Notes: generated by a model from the sequence alone, not told the origin. Counted from the stretch's first letter, positions 48,035-59,384 are shown. The stretch is DNA of 64,000 nt from Micromonospora sp. WMMD882 (GCF_027497255.1 NZ_CP114903.1:6014001-6078000); one strand, 5' to 3'. Translations and numbers: made by a program.

Positions 48035-48131
48035 CGCGCCCGCACGGCGATGTGACGCGCCCGCACGGCGATGTGACGCGCCCGCACGGCGATGTGACGC
48101 GCCCGCACGGCGATGTGACGCGCCCGCACGG
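48014..48131 (+). repeat. 21-base tandem array copying the 3' end of kynA
   Basis: The first unit is the kynA end (48014-48034, last codons and stop). Four exact copies of CGCGCCCGCACGGCGATGTG plus A follow (48035-48118), then a partial unit to 48131. Each unit could read as RARTAM and stop, in the kynA frame, but only the first copy is translated. Confidence 0.9.
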
Positions 48132-48188
48132 CCGCGCGGCGCGGTGACGTGTCCGCCACGAGGTGGCCACCCGGCGAGCTGCCGGACC

Positions 48189-48599
48189 ATGGCCTCAGCT
48201 AACGTGAACAGCGACGGGGTCGATCTGGGCGACGCCTTGACGTCCGAACGGTCCGGTCGGCCTGGTCTCTCTTTCCGCCTGGGGGCGTTGGGATTGTCTG
48301 TTACCGAGACGTTGCTGATCTTTGTCGGCATCCCGGCGGCGGCGACGCTGGTGATCGCCGGGTTGGCTCTCGCCGGTGGTGGCCGTGGTGGGCAGGGCGG
48401 CGCGAAGCGCTACCGGCCGGGCCGGCCCTTCGACTTCACGCCGGTCTGGTTCCTCGCCCGCCCGGAGCAGTTGGCCGACTCGGCCGGCACCGCCCTGGCC
48501 GCGGGCGCGCAGGCCCCGGCGCTGACCAGCCGCAAGCAGGAGCAGGCCGGCATCGAAGCGCCGGCCGGGGGAACCGGAGGCGCAAGTGACCGTTGGTGA
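48189..48599 (+). CDS. ctaJ: aa3-type cytochrome oxidase accessory subunit CtaJ
   Basis: 136 residues from ATG 48189; the true start may be further in, since the core begins at TETLLIFVGIPAAATLVIAGLALAG (one membrane helix) followed by RYRPGRPFDFTPVWFL. That core matches the small CtaJ subunit of the actinobacterial cytochrome bcc-aa3 supercomplex. Overlaps the DUF5130 gene by 14 bases; in Mycobacterium smegmatis I recall ctaJ and the DUF5130 gene also adjacent. Confidence 0.8.
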   Translation: MASANVNSDGVDLGDALTSERSGRPGLSFRLGALGLSVTETLLIFVGIPAAATLVIAGLALAGGGRGGQGGAKRYRPGRPFDFTPVWFLARPEQLADSAGTALAAGAQAPALTSRKQEQAGIEAPAGGTGGASDRW

Positions 48600-48993
48600 G
48601 CAGCAGACCGAGGCGGGCAACCCGCCCGAGGTGCTGGACGGCCCCTTCTCCACCCGGCAGCTCCTGCGCATCGACGAGGCGCTGCGCCTCGCCGACCAGG
48701 GCACCGGCCTGGTCTTCTCGGTCTTCGTCGGTGGTCTCGACGAGCCGACCCGTGAGCACGCCGAGCGGCTGCACCGTCAGCTCGCCGAGCCGGAGCGTTC
48801 CGTGCTGATCGCCGTGTCGCCGAACCAGCGCCAGTTGGAGATCGTCACCGGCCGGCAGGCCCGCAAGCGGATCCCCGACACGTACACCAAGCTCGCCGCG
48901 CTGTCCATGGTCGCGGCGTTCGGCGGCGGCGACCTGGCCGGCGGGATCATCATCGGTCTCGACCAGCTCGCCAGCCACGCCGGCAAGGGCTGA
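48586..48993 (+). CDS. DUF5130 protein (respiratory supercomplex accessory type)
   Basis: 135 residues, GTG 48586 with GGAGG 5 bases upstream. A TPM-like fold without signal peptide: STRQLLRIDEALRLADQGTGLVFSVFVGGLDEPTREHAERL, then VLIAVSPNQRQLEIVTG and LAGGIIIGLDQLAS. The mycobacterial homologue is the supercomplex-associated factor PRSAF1. Translationally coupled to ctaJ and followed by a strong terminator. Confidence 0.85.
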   Translation: MTVGEQQTEAGNPPEVLDGPFSTRQLLRIDEALRLADQGTGLVFSVFVGGLDEPTREHAERLHRQLAEPERSVLIAVSPNQRQLEIVTGRQARKRIPDTYTKLAALSMVAAFGGGDLAGGIIIGLDQLASHAGKG

Positions 48994-49005
48994 CACCGAC
49001 CCGTA

Positions 49006-49049
49006 ACGCGACACCCGGCCCCCGCGAACGGCGGGGCCGGGTGTCGCGT
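49006..49049 (+). terminator. Terminator after ctaJ/DUF5130
   Basis: A 17-base perfect stem (49006-49022 with 49033-49049) and a 10-base loop, 12 bases after the DUF5130 stop. Confidence 0.8.
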
Positions 49050-49069
49050 CGTACGCGCGGCCGGTCGGC

Positions 49070-49285
49070 TCAGCGCGGCCAGGCGGACGGGTCGAGGGTC
49101 ATCGGCCACGGCTCGGTCACCTGGACCGGGTCGTCCGGGCCGACCGTGCCGGATCCGGCCGGTGGGGTCACGTGCAGGCTGCCGTCGATGATCTCGTAGC
49201 GGTTCCCGTCCGCCGGCAGGTCGAGCAGGTCCCGCTCGCGCCAGCCCTGCTCGGGCGGATGCCACTCGTAGGTCGGCTGTGCCAT
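49070..49285 (-). CDS. Short Uma2/DUF820-like protein, probably truncated
   Basis: 71 residues from ATG 49285 (GGAGG upstream). The start ERDLLDLPADGNRYEIIDGSLHVTPPAG is the N-terminus of Uma2 family nucleases, which are about 190 residues long and need a later PD-(D/E)XK core that is absent here. The rest (VTEPWPMTLDPSAW) is unrelated. Either a remnant or a small protein using only that segment. Confidence 0.6.
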   Translation of the reverse strand: MAQPTYEWHPPEQGWRERDLLDLPADGNRYEIIDGSLHVTPPAGSGTVGPDDPVQVTEPWPMTLDPSAWPR

Positions 49286-49369
49286 CTGGTCCACCTCCGT
49301 CCGTAACGGTAACGACCGGGGTCGGCGCAGGTCACCACCCACGCCGCCCCGGTCACGTCGCCACAAGGG

Positions 49370-51928
49370 TCAGGCGCTGCGGGCGTCCCGGGCGCGGGCC
49401 TTCAACGCCCGGACCACGCCGTCACGGCCCTCGGCCACCAGGCGGCGCAACGGGGCCGGGTGCCCCTCGCCGGCCAGCCAGGCGTCGGTGGCCGCCACGG
49501 TGTCCTCCTCCACCAGGAACGCCGGGTACGCGAGCTGGGTGAACTCCTGCGCGGGCTCGCTGTCCCGGGTGGCCCACACCTGCGCCACCGAAGCGAAGTA
49601 CCGCTCCCGGTACGGTGCGGTCAGCTCCACCTGCGCCGGGTGCGAGAAACCCTGGAGCAGGGCCCGGTGCCGCCAGTTCGGCAGCGCCTCGGCCCCGGTG
49701 AGCTGCGCCCACACCGCGGCCTTGTTCTCCGGCGTCGGCACCAGCGCGTACGCGTACGCGGCCTCCCGTTCCCCGCTGGCGGTCTTGTCCCGGGTCAGCT
49801 CGGCGTCGATCTCGGCGGCGCCGGCCCGGTCGTTGGCGACCAGGGCGTGCAGCAGCGTCCAGCGCAGCTCGGTGTCGATGGTCAGCCCCGCCGGCACGTC
49901 CGTGTCGTCCAGCCAGCTCCGCAGGCAGGCCAGGTCCTCCGCGGACCGGGCCGCCGACGCGTACGCCCGGGCCCAGGCCAACTGGAGGCCGCTGCCCGGC
50001 TCGGCGGTGCGCAACGCCGCCTTCGCCGCCCGGGACAGCTCCGCCCAGCCGGTCGGCGCCCACTCCGGGTCGGCGTAGAACGTCAACGCGCTGGCCGCCT
50101 GGCGCAGCGTCGGGGTGACCAGGTTGACGTCGACCTCGGCCGGCAGCCCGGCGGCCACCAGGGCCACGTAGTCCCGGGTGGACAGCTCGGCGTCCCGGAC
50201 CATGTCCCACGCGGCGGTCCAGCACAGCGCCCGGGCCAGCGACGACTCGAACCCGGCGATGTGCTGCACCACGGTCGACAGGGAGGCCGCGTCGAGCCGC
50301 AGCTTCGCGTACGTGAGGTCGTCGTCGTTGAGCAGCAGCACGTCCGCCGCGCGGGCGCCGTGCAGCGCGGTCAGCTCGGTGCGCTCACCGGCCACGTCGA
50401 CCTCGATCCGCTCCCGCCGGACCAGCCGGCCGTCGGTCAGGTCGTAGAGACCCACCCCGAGCCGGTGGGTCCGCAGCGTCGGGTGCCCGGCCGGGGCCTC
50501 CTGGGTCACCACCACCTGCTCGTACGTGCCGTCCGCGCCCACGGTCACCTCCGGGCGCAACGTGTTGACCTGGGCGGTCTCCAGCCACTGGGCGGCGAAC
50601 TTGCGCAGCTCGCGCCCGGAGGCGGCCTCCAGTTCGGAGAGCAGGTCGTCGAAGGTGGCGTTGCCCCAGGCGTGCTTGGCGAAGTAGGCGCGCAGCCCGG
50701 CCAGGAACGGCTCCAGCCCGACGTACGCGACGAGCTGCTTGAGCACGCTCGCGCCCTTGGCGTACGTGATGCCGTCGAAGTTGACCTCGACGGCCGCGAG
50801 GTCCGGCATCTCGGTGTAGACGGGGTGGGTGGAGGAGAGCTGGTCCTGCCGGTAGCCCCAGTTCTTCCGGACGGCCAGGAAGGTCGTCCAGGCGTCGGTG
50901 AACCGGGTGGCGTGGGTGTTGCACCAGTGGCTGGCCCACTCGGCGAACGACTCGTTCAGCCACAGGTCGTTCCACCAGCGCATGGTGACCAGGTCGCCGA
51001 ACCACATGTGCGCCATCTCGTGCAGGATCGTGTTGGCGCGCTGCTCGTACTCGTAGTCGGTGACCTGGGAGCGGAAGATGTAGTGCGACTCGGCGTGCGT
51101 GACGCAGCCGAAGTTCTCCATCGCGCCGGCGTTGAAGTCGGGCACCCAGAGCTGGTCGTACTTGGGCAGCGGGTACCGCACCCCGAAGTGCTCGTGGAAG
51201 AAGTCGAAGCCCTGCTTGGTGATCAGGAACAGGTCGTCCGAGTCGAGGTACCGCGCCATCGAGGCCCGGACGAAGGCGCCCAGGTCGATGCCGTCGTGGC
51301 TGTCCCGCACCTCGTGGTACGGCCCGGCGCAGAGCGCGGTGATGTAGGTGCTCATCCGCGCCGACTCGGTGAAGTGGACGGTCTTGTGCCCCTCGTCGAC
51401 GGGCTCCTCCCGCTCCACCGGCATGTTGGACACCACCCGCCAGTGCGCCGGCACGGTGGCGTGCCAGGTGTAGACGCTCTTCAGGTCGGGCTGGTCGAAG
51501 CAGGCGAACACCTTCTGCGCGTCGGCCGTCTCGAACTGGCTGTAGAGGTAGGTCTCCCCGTCGACCGGGTCGACCGTGCGGTGCAGGCCCTGGCCGCTGT
51601 TGGAGTACCCGAAGTCGGCGTCCACGACCAGCGTGTTCTCGGCGGCCAGGCCGGGGATCACCAGGCCCTTCTCGGCGGACCACTCGCGCAGGTCCAGCGG
51701 CGCGCCGTTGAGCGTCGCCGACCGGACCGACTCGGCGGCGACCTCGATGAAGGTGCTCGCGCCCGGCTCGGCGCAGCGGAACCGGACCTCGGTCACCGAG
51801 TTGAAGGTGTGACCGTCGGCCGGTCGCACCGCCGACGACAGGTCGAGCCTGATGTCGTACCCGGTCACGTCGATCAGTCGGGCCCGTTCGGTCGCCTCGA
51901 CCTGCGTCAGGTTACGCACTCCCGGCAC
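49370..51928 (-). CDS. pepN: Aminopeptidase N
   Basis: 852 residues, GTG start. M1 peptidase: exopeptidase motif GAMENFG, zinc motif [10 protein letters not shown] with the third ligand in LNESFAEW, and a C-terminal helical superdomain. It removes N-terminal residues from peptides in the cytosol. The size matches actinobacterial PepN. Monocistronic. Confidence 0.96.
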   Translation of the reverse strand: MPGVRNLTQVEATERARLIDVTGYDIRLDLSSAVRPADGHTFNSVTEVRFRCAEPGASTFIEVAAESVRSATLNGAPLDLREWSAEKGLVIPGLAAENTLVVDADFGYSNSGQGLHRTVDPVDGETYLYSQFETADAQKVFACFDQPDLKSVYTWHATVPAHWRVVSNMPVEREEPVDEGHKTVHFTESARMSTYITALCAGPYHEVRDSHDGIDLGAFVRASMARYLDSDDLFLITKQGFDFFHEHFGVRYPLPKYDQLWVPDFNAGAMENFGCVTHAESHYIFRSQVTDYEYEQRANTILHEMAHMWFGDLVTMRWWNDLWLNESFAEWASHWCNTHATRFTDAWTTFLAVRKNWGYRQDQLSSTHPVYTEMPDLAAVEVNFDGITYAKGASVLKQLVAYVGLEPFLAGLRAYFAKHAWGNATFDDLLSELEAASGRELRKFAAQWLETAQVNTLRPEVTVGADGTYEQVVVTQEAPAGHPTLRTHRLGVGLYDLTDGRLVRRERIEVDVAGERTELTALHGARAADVLLLNDDDLTYAKLRLDAASLSTVVQHIAGFESSLARALCWTAAWDMVRDAELSTRDYVALVAAGLPAEVDVNLVTPTLRQAASALTFYADPEWAPTGWAELSRAAKAALRTAEPGSGLQLAWARAYASAARSAEDLACLRSWLDDTDVPAGLTIDTELRWTLLHALVANDRAGAAEIDAELTRDKTASGEREAAYAYALVPTPENKAAVWAQLTGAEALPNWRHRALLQGFSHPAQVELTAPYRERYFASVAQVWATRDSEPAQEFTQLAYPAFLVEEDTVAATDAWLAGEGHPAPLRRLVAEGRDGVVRALKARARDARSA

Positions 51929-52131
51929 TGTGTGTCTCCCACTCTCTGACGGCGTCCTTGCCAGCTTGCCCGTCCCGCGCGGGAACCGACAGCGGAATTG
52001 AGTCTTCCATGCAGCTCGGCCCTCCGGTGGCCGAGGTCACGGCGGGTTCCTGCTGCCAGGCCGCCGCGGTCGGTACGAGGATCGGGGGGAAGCGCCGCGC
52101 CGCCGGCGTGGCCGGTCCGAAGGGATGCACC

Positions 52132-52752
52132 GTGACCGAACGCGTCACCGTCGACATGTGGTTCGACCCGATCTGCCCGTGGGCGTGGGTCACCTCCCGC
52201 TGGCTGCTGGAGGTCGAGCAGGTCCGTCCGGTGGACATCCGTTTCCACGTGATGAGCCTGGCGGTGCTCAACGAGGGGCGGGACCTGCCCGAGGAGTACC
52301 AGGAGATCATGCGCAGCGCGTGGGGGCCGGTGCGGGTCTGTGTCGCCGCCGAGCAGCGGCACGGCCCGGAGGTGCTCCGCAAGCTCTACACCGCGTTCGG
52401 CAACCGGTTCCACCTCGGGCAGGAGCGTGACCCGGGCACCGTCGCCGCGGCGCTGGCCGACGCCGGCCTGGACCCGGCGCTCGCCGAGGCGGCCACCGAC
52501 AGCGGGTACGACACCGCGCTGAAGGCCAGCCACCACGCCGGCATGGACCCGGTCGGTTACGACGTCGGCACCCCGGTCGTGCACGCGCCGGGCCCGGACG
52601 GCGACCGGGTCGCGTTCTTCGGCCCGGTGGTGACCCCGGCCCCGAAGGGCGAGGCCGCCGGCCGGCTCTGGGACGGGGTGCTGCTGGTCGCCGGCACGCC
52701 CGGCTTCTTCGAGCTGAAGCGTTCCCGCGACGTGGCGCCCAGCTTCTCCTGA
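52132..52752 (+). CDS. DsbA-like protein of the mycothiol-dependent nitroreductase family
   Basis: 206 residues from GTG 52132 with AAGGGA upstream. The thioredoxin-fold active site is [17 protein letters not shown]: one Cys followed by Pro-Trp-Ala, so the second Cys of CxxC is missing. The rest ([40 protein letters not shown]) matches the Rv2466c family, which uses mycothiol. A single-Cys site is compatible with mycothiol-mixed-disulfide chemistry. Divergent from pepN. Confidence 0.88.
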   Translation: MTERVTVDMWFDPICPWAWVTSRWLLEVEQVRPVDIRFHVMSLAVLNEGRDLPEEYQEIMRSAWGPVRVCVAAEQRHGPEVLRKLYTAFGNRFHLGQERDPGTVAAALADAGLDPALAEAATDSGYDTALKASHHAGMDPVGYDVGTPVVHAPGPDGDRVAFFGPVVTPAPKGEAAGRLWDGVLLVAGTPGFFELKRSRDVAPSFS

Positions 52753-52759
52753 CCGGCGG

Positions 52760-52805
52760 GGAGGGGACCCGCGATCCGGCCGGGGCGTCGGCTGGGGTCC
52801 CCTCC
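52760..52805 (+). terminator. Rho-independent-like terminator after the DsbA-like gene
   Basis: An 11-base stem (GGAGGGGACCC at 52760-52770 with GGGTCCCCTCC at 52795-52805) and a TTT tail, right after the stop. Confidence 0.7.
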
Positions 52806-52838
52806 TTTCACCTGGTGGACCCGGTAGCGTCAGCGGGC

Positions 52839-54041
52839 ATGACGGTCGTGCATCCGATCGCCCGGGCCTGGATCACCACTGGCGGCACCGGCGCGCAGAA
52901 CTACGACGAGTTCGCCGACGACGCGGAGATCACCGCGATCATCGGGGCGAACCCGCACAGTGCCCTCGGCATCGAGATGCCGCACCGGGCGCCGGAGAGT
53001 CTGGGCAGGTCGTTCCTTGACGCCCTGCCGGCCGCGGCGGCGCGGCTGGCCGAGGCGAAGGCCGACGGCAGCTACACCCCGGCCGAGCAGGTGGTGGTGC
53101 TGTACCGGATCAGCGCGCCGGGCGAGGAGTCCGCGTACGGCATGTTCGCCATGGTCGACACCGACCAGATCTCCACCAGTCGGGACGAGCCGGGTCTGGT
53201 CATCCGCAACGAGGACGTCTTCATCGCCAAGGTCCGGGAGCGGGTCGCGCTGGCCGAGACCCTCGGCCATCTGCTGTCGCCGGTGCTGCTGTTGCAGACC
53301 GGCGCCGGCGAGGAGCTGCACGCCCGGCTGGCCGCCGCCACCGAGGCGGCCGGCACGCCCGCCGCCACCGACACCGACCAGGCCGGGCGCACCCACGCGA
53401 TCTGGCTGCTCGGCCCCGGCCCGGAGCAGGACGAGCTGACCGCCCTCGCCGGCGGTGGCGAGCTGGTGGTGGCCGACGGCAACCACCGCAGCCTGGCCGC
53501 GCAGACGGGCGGCTTCCCGCGTTTCCTGGCGGTGGTCACCACACCCCGGTCGGTCGCCATCCAGCCGTACAACCGGCTGGTCGGTGAGCTGACCAGCACG
53601 CCCGACGAGCTGCTCGACCGGCTCCGCGCGGCCGGCGCGCAACTGCGCCCGATCGACGGCCCGGTCGAGGTGCCGGCGGCCGGTGGCACCGTCCATCTCC
53701 GGCTCGCCGGCCGGGGGTACGCGGTCACGCTGCCGCACGACGGGTCGGCCGGACGCCTGGAGAACCTCGACCACGCGCTGGTCGAGCGGCTGCTACTGCG
53801 CGACGCGCTCGGCCTCGACCCGGGCGACAAGCGGATCACCTACGTCGGCGGGGACTACCCGGCGAGCTGGCTGACCGGTGAGGTGGACGCCGGCCGGGCG
53901 GAGCTGGCCGTCCTCGTCGCCCCGGTGACCGTGGACGACTTCGTCGCGGTCAACCTGGCCCGGGAGAAGATGCCCCGCAAGAGCACCTGGTTCACCCCGA
54001 AGGCCCGGGCCGGCCTGGTGGTGGCGGAGCTGCCGCGCTGA
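52839..54041 (+). CDS. DUF1015 family protein (SerK-like)
   Basis: 400 residues from ATG 52839; the frame is open 8 codons upstream. The family marker is VVADGNHRSLAAQ, with flanking NRLVGELTSTPDELL. DUF1015 includes free serine kinases (SerK). The core is present, but I cannot confirm activity. Monocistronic, followed by a 144-base spacer. Confidence 0.85.
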   Translation: MTVVHPIARAWITTGGTGAQNYDEFADDAEITAIIGANPHSALGIEMPHRAPESLGRSFLDALPAAAARLAEAKADGSYTPAEQVVVLYRISAPGEESAYGMFAMVDTDQISTSRDEPGLVIRNEDVFIAKVRERVALAETLGHLLSPVLLLQTGAGEELHARLAAATEAAGTPAATDTDQAGRTHAIWLLGPGPEQDELTALAGGGELVVADGNHRSLAAQTGGFPRFLAVVTTPRSVAIQPYNRLVGELTSTPDELLDRLRAAGAQLRPIDGPVEVPAAGGTVHLRLAGRGYAVTLPHDGSAGRLENLDHALVERLLLRDALGLDPGDKRITYVGGDYPASWLTGEVDAGRAELAVLVAPVTVDDFVAVNLAREKMPRKSTWFTPKARAGLVVAELPR

Positions 54042-54185
54042 CCCGTCGCGCCGTCGTGCCGACCGGCGTCGGGCTGCCCGGCGGGGCCCGGGTCGGCCCG
54101 TCGACGCCCCCGCCGGTGTGACCAACCGGCTCCGCGGCGCCGCCCTGGGCGACGCCGCGGATCGGGGCCTGTCAGACTGCGCGGT

Positions 54186-54653
<468 letters not shown>

Positions 54654-54663
54654 GACACCCCGC

Positions 54664-54689
54664 CGGCGACGGGGCGTGCCCCGTCGCCG
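54664..54689 (+). terminator. Terminator hairpin after rpiB
   Basis: A 12-base perfect stem (54664-54675 with 54678-54689), tight loop, between convergent genes. Confidence 0.7.
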
Positions 54690-54692
54690 CGC

Positions 54693-55028
54693 TCACCGGT
54701 GGGGGCGGGGCAGCTCCTCCCGGGGCACCCAGTTGCGCCGGACCAGCACCAGTCGGGTCTCGGCCTCGGCGAGGTCCGCCCCGGTCGGCTGGCTGGCGTC
54801 ACGGGCCCGCAGCGCAGCGGTGACGCTCACCTGGGAGGTCCCGGAGCCGACCAGCCCGCGCAGGCCACGGTCGCCGCCACTGTCGCGCTCCTCCGGGCCG
54901 CCCCGGCGGACCGCGGCGGCCGGGGCGTCGGGCGCCCCGCCGGTGGCCGTGGCGGCGCCCGCCCGGGGCCGCTCCGGGCCGGGGGACGGGTGTCGCAGCC
55001 GCCGTCGCCGTCGCTCGGTCTCCGCCAT
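54693..55028 (-). CDS. Conserved actinobacterial hypothetical protein
   Basis: 111 residues. A disordered basic N-terminus (about 1-55) is followed by a structured-looking C-terminus: RGLRGLVGSGTSQVSVTAALRARDASQPTGADLAEAETRLVLVRRNWVPRE. The C-terminal half has conserved character; I recall similar short proteins in Micromonosporaceae but the function is unknown. Confidence 0.65.
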   Translation of the reverse strand: MAETERRRRRLRHPSPGPERPRAGAATATGGAPDAPAAAVRRGGPEERDSGGDRGLRGLVGSGTSQVSVTAALRARDASQPTGADLAEAETRLVLVRRNWVPREELPRPHR

Positions 55029-55134
55029 CAGCCGACCGTACCGCAGGGGACGGGCGCGCGGCGGACATGAGGGGCCTGGCTACCCTCGGAAGGGACGGAC
55101 CGTTCCGCGGGGCCGGCGTCAGGGAGGAAACGAG

Positions 55135-55689
55135 ATGGCAGACCAGACACAGCCGTGGGCGGAACGGACCGTCGAGGTGCCGAAGGACTCCCACCCGGTT
55201 CCACCCCAGCGGGACGGCTTCCAGCGGGGCGTCGCGTCGGTGGGTCGGCCACGCGCCGGGCGTACCGAGGCGTTCCCGACCGTGGAGCACGACGAGCACC
55301 TGCACGGGGGTGAGCCGACCGGCTGGTTCTCCGCGGGGCCCAACCGTCCGCTGAGCTGGTATCTCGCCCAGTGGCGCAACGGGGCCGAGTGGAGCGCCGC
55401 AGGCGCGCTGTTCGCGTTCGTCTGCTGGGGCGTGTGGGCGATCTCCGCCCGGGGGGACCTCACCTCCCCGGTGGTCACGTTCCTGCTGACGCTCCTGGTC
55501 GCGGCCGGGCTGTTCGCGTTGTCCCGGCTGCTCGGGCGGCTGGTGTGGGAGCGCCAGCTACGTCGGGTGCGGCGCAGCGCCCGGGGCGCGCACGCGGTGA
55601 CCGCAGTCTTCCTGGCCGGGGTCGGGATCGCCTACCTGCAGCAGACCGAGTGGGTGGTGTCCGCCTGGAACTGGATCACCGGCGGCTGA
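55135..55689 (+). CDS. Hypothetical membrane protein
   Basis: 184 residues from ATG 55135, GGGAGG upstream. A polar N-terminal part (1-75) precedes two long hydrophobic segments (about 85-125) and a third (about 148-168), ending WNWITGG. No family recognised. A hairpin follows. Confidence 0.75.
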   Translation: MADQTQPWAERTVEVPKDSHPVPPQRDGFQRGVASVGRPRAGRTEAFPTVEHDEHLHGGEPTGWFSAGPNRPLSWYLAQWRNGAEWSAAGALFAFVCWGVWAISARGDLTSPVVTFLLTLLVAAGLFALSRLLGRLVWERQLRRVRRSARGAHAVTAVFLAGVGIAYLQQTEWVVSAWNWITGG

Positions 55690-55703
55690 GCCCGCCCGCC
55701 GCG

Positions 55704-55734
55704 ACGCTCACCGCCGCCGGCGGCGGGGCAGCGT
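55704..55734. terminator. Hairpin after the membrane protein gene
   Basis: ACGCT...AGCGT outer arms with an inner CCGCCG/CGGCGG stem, 15 bases after the stop. Confidence 0.5.
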
Positions 55735-55879
55735 GACGCCCGGGGGACGGCTTCCGGCCGTCCGCCCGGGCGTCGGCGTCGCGGGTCCGCCGCGACCGTG
55801 GTCGGCCTCCACCAGGCCGACCGGGCTTACCCGGCCGACCGCGGTTCATCCCCGCCGGTAGGCGACCGGGCGGCCCGGC

Positions 55880-56146
55880 TCAGTGCTTTCCGCCGTGCCC
55901 CTCGGCGTCCGCCCGGGGCGAGGCGACCCGCGCGGCCGGGTCCTCCACGCCGGGTTCGCCTCCGTCGGGGGCGACCGCCCCGTCGTAGTTGTAGACCGTG
56001 GTGTCGTCGTCGTGCTGCTTCGTGGTGCGTACGTACCGGTGGATCAGCCCGTCGAGCTCCAGCTCCACCAGGGCCGCGCCGCCCGCGTCGTGGGCGCTGC
56101 CGTCCCGGGGGCCACCGACCAGCCATGCGTCCGTCTTCGTCTCCAT
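55880..56146 (-). CDS. Small hypothetical protein
   Basis: 88 residues from ATG 56146. The conserved-looking part is WLVGGPRDGSAHDAGGAALVELELDGLIHRYVRTTKQHDDDTTVYNYDG; the tail is acidic. This WLVGGP...HRYVRT type of small protein occurs widely in actinobacteria (recalled). It follows the large secreted hydrolase gene on the same strand, 60 bases later, and may share its transcript. Confidence 0.7.
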   Translation of the reverse strand: METKTDAWLVGGPRDGSAHDAGGAALVELELDGLIHRYVRTTKQHDDDTTVYNYDGAVAPDGGEPGVEDPAARVASPRADAEGHGGKH

Positions 56147-56205
56147 GGCGCGTCCGGTACCCGGGCGGCGGTACGCGGAAACCGCCGCCCGGGCCGGTCG
56201 GACGG

Positions 56206-58257
56206 TCAGCCGGCGGGGGCGGTGCAGGGCGCTCCCGCGCAGGTGTCGACCAGCTCGCCCGAGTCGAGGAAGCGCGCGATCATCGCCCGGATCTGCGGCG
56301 AGTTGGCCGGATGCCCGTGCGGGTCGAGGCCGTCCCGCGGCGGGACGTTGCCGGCCGGCGGGGCGGGCGAGCCGCTGTCCACCGGGACGAGCACACTGCC
56401 CGCGTACGGCAGGGCCGGAACCGCCGGAATGCCCCAGAACGGCACGACGTCCGGGCTGCGGCCGGCGGCCAGGGCCGGGGTGCGCAGCCGGGCCCCGATG
56501 GTGCGGGCCTGCGCTTCGGTGGCGACGTTGGCCACCTGGTGGTCGCCGAACGCCTCGATCATGATCACCCGCTTGGCCGGGGTGCCGGGCAGCGGGTCGG
56601 CGGTGAGGTGGCGCAGGTATCCGTTGGCCTCGCCGCGGTCCCAGAGCATCTGGGCCAGCGCCAGGCAGAGCTGCCTGTCGATCGGGTCCGGGTACGCGGT
56701 GTGGAACACCGGGTGGAACTCGTCGAAGTCCACGCTGCGGTCCAGCAGGGTGGAGTAGTTGGCCGCCGGCACGCCCAGCGAGCAGCGGGTGAAGTCGGTG
56801 GCGACCGCGCAGAGCGCCCCGCCGAGGATCCCGCCCTGGCTGTTGCCGAGGTAGACGAGCTGACCGTCGCCGGCCCGGCTCAGCGGCCCGGTGGCGTCCC
56901 GGAACGCGTCGAGGCCGGTGACGCCGCCGCGGGTGTGGATCAGCGCCCGACCGAGCCAGAGGAAGTTCAGGAAGCCCTGCTGGGTCCGGTCCGGGATGGA
57001 GCCGAACTGCGAGAAGTCGGCCAGGGAGCGGACGACGTTCGGGATGTCCCCGCTGGCCATGCCGATCCACGCGGTGGCGCAGAGCATGGTGTTCGACTCG
57101 CGGGCGTACTGCTTGAGCTTGCGGGAGTCGATCTCGGTGGGCGAGCCGAGCAGGCCGTGGCCGTACAGGGCGGGGCGGGCCGGGGTGGCGGCGGTCGCCG
57201 AGTGGGGGATGTTGCAGTGGAACTTCGCCACCTGGGTGTTCAGGTCGCGTTGCTCGGGCAGCCCGTCGGGGCCGTAGCGCAGTCGGGCCCCGGGCGGGCC
57301 GAACAGCGTGTCCAGGTAGCTGGGCACCCGTACCGTCCCGGTGACCTGGCGGCGGATGTCCGGGTCCTGGTCGGGGCCGTGGTCGGTGACGGTGTCCACG
57401 GTCACCGCCGGCGCCCGGGCGCCCAGCCGGTCGAACGCCTCGTCGCGCAGGTGCCGGATCCGTTCGGTGAGACTGCGTTCGCTGGCCACGGTGAAGTCCC
57501 AGGCCAGGTGGAGGCTGGCCGGGTCGACGCCGACGGCGGCCAGCGCGCCGACCGCCCGCTGCGCGTACTCCCACCGGCGGCGTAGCGCGGGGTCGGCCGG
57601 GGGAGCGGGAGCCCGGAGCGTGACGAACAGCTCCGAGGCGGGGATCGGCGCGCCGGTCGCGGTGCGCAGGTGGCGCAGGCCGACCGCGTACCGGGTGTTC
57701 TCGTCGAGGTTGCGGGCGGGCCGGATGACCAACGCCTGCCGGTCCGGGGCGCCGGCCGCGTTGGCGTCGAGCTCGGCCCAGTACGGGTGCCGTTCGCCGG
57801 TGCGGGTGTTGACCAGCACGATCGGCGCGTCCGGGGCGAGCGAGCGCCCGATGTCGGTGGACGGGGCGAGCCCGGTGACCGTCGGGTCCAGCCCGGGCAC
57901 CCGGGTGAGCAGCATCGCGCCGGGGGAGAATCCGTCGTTGCGGTTCCAGTCGGTGGGGTCGATGCCGACGCCGAAAACGTTCTTCGGCATGACGGAGCGG
58001 TCCAGGGCGACCCGGATTCCGGTGTCGGTGGTCGGGTCGGCCACCGTGTGGAGGTCACTCGGGAACGGCAGCAGACAGGCGGCCGGGTCGACCGGGTCGC
58101 AGCCCTCGGCGGACTGCGCGTCCGGCGCGGCGGCGGGTCCGGCCGCTGTGGTGGGCCCGGCCGCGGCGGCGGGAGCGGGCCCGGCGGCGGTGGGTACGGC
58201 GAGCAGCAGGGCGAGGAACGCCGACCGCAGCACGCGACGAGCTTCTGGTGGGTGCAC
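56206..58257 (-). CDS. Large secreted alpha/beta-hydrolase-type protein
   Basis: 683 residues from GTG 58257 (GGAGG upstream). Signal peptide 1-30. No single known family is certain, but LVYLGNSQGGILGGALC is a GxSxG nucleophile elbow, with a later His in GDHQVANVATEAQAR. Eight or more cysteines suggest disulfides. Likely an extracellular esterase or depolymerase-like enzyme; substrate unknown. Confidence 0.75.
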   Translation of the reverse strand: MHPPEARRVLRSAFLALLLAVPTAAGPAPAAAAGPTTAAGPAAAPDAQSAEGCDPVDPAACLLPFPSDLHTVADPTTDTGIRVALDRSVMPKNVFGVGIDPTDWNRNDGFSPGAMLLTRVPGLDPTVTGLAPSTDIGRSLAPDAPIVLVNTRTGERHPYWAELDANAAGAPDRQALVIRPARNLDENTRYAVGLRHLRTATGAPIPASELFVTLRAPAPPADPALRRRWEYAQRAVGALAAVGVDPASLHLAWDFTVASERSLTERIRHLRDEAFDRLGARAPAVTVDTVTDHGPDQDPDIRRQVTGTVRVPSYLDTLFGPPGARLRYGPDGLPEQRDLNTQVAKFHCNIPHSATAATPARPALYGHGLLGSPTEIDSRKLKQYARESNTMLCATAWIGMASGDIPNVVRSLADFSQFGSIPDRTQQGFLNFLWLGRALIHTRGGVTGLDAFRDATGPLSRAGDGQLVYLGNSQGGILGGALCAVATDFTRCSLGVPAANYSTLLDRSVDFDEFHPVFHTAYPDPIDRQLCLALAQMLWDRGEANGYLRHLTADPLPGTPAKRVIMIEAFGDHQVANVATEAQARTIGARLRTPALAAGRSPDVVPFWGIPAVPALPYAGSVLVPVDSGSPAPPAGNVPPRDGLDPHGHPANSPQIRAMIARFLDSGELVDTCAGAPCTAPAG

Positions 58258-58409
58258 GGATGCCTCCGGGAGGGGTTGCCGGTGGGTTACGGACAGCACA
58301 CACCTTGTAAAGATCAAGGTCAATGTGAAACACAAATGTAGTTCGCGTCGAGCGGGAAGGTTGGGGCGGATGGATCGTGGTATGACGGATTCGGAATACA
58401 TGCAGTCTA

Positions 58410-59300
<891 letters not shown>

Positions 59301-59340
59301 CGGACCGTCGGCGCGGGACGTCCGCGCCGGCCCGCCCCAC

Positions 59341-59384
59341 GCCGGTGACCCGGTCGACGGAATTGCGTCGACCGGGTCGCCGGC
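59341..59384 (+). terminator. Terminator after the trypsin-like gene
   Basis: A 13-base perfect stem (59347-59359 with 59366-59378, 6-base loop) extends to about 19 base pairs with one wobble pair (59341-59384). Confidence 0.8.

Noticed and set aside
48014..48131. Possible CRISPR array
   Set aside because: Units are directly abutting 21-base tandem copies without unique spacers.
49460..51949. Long plus-strand frame opposite pepN
   Set aside because: No recognisable motif; the minus strand encodes the complete M1 peptidase.
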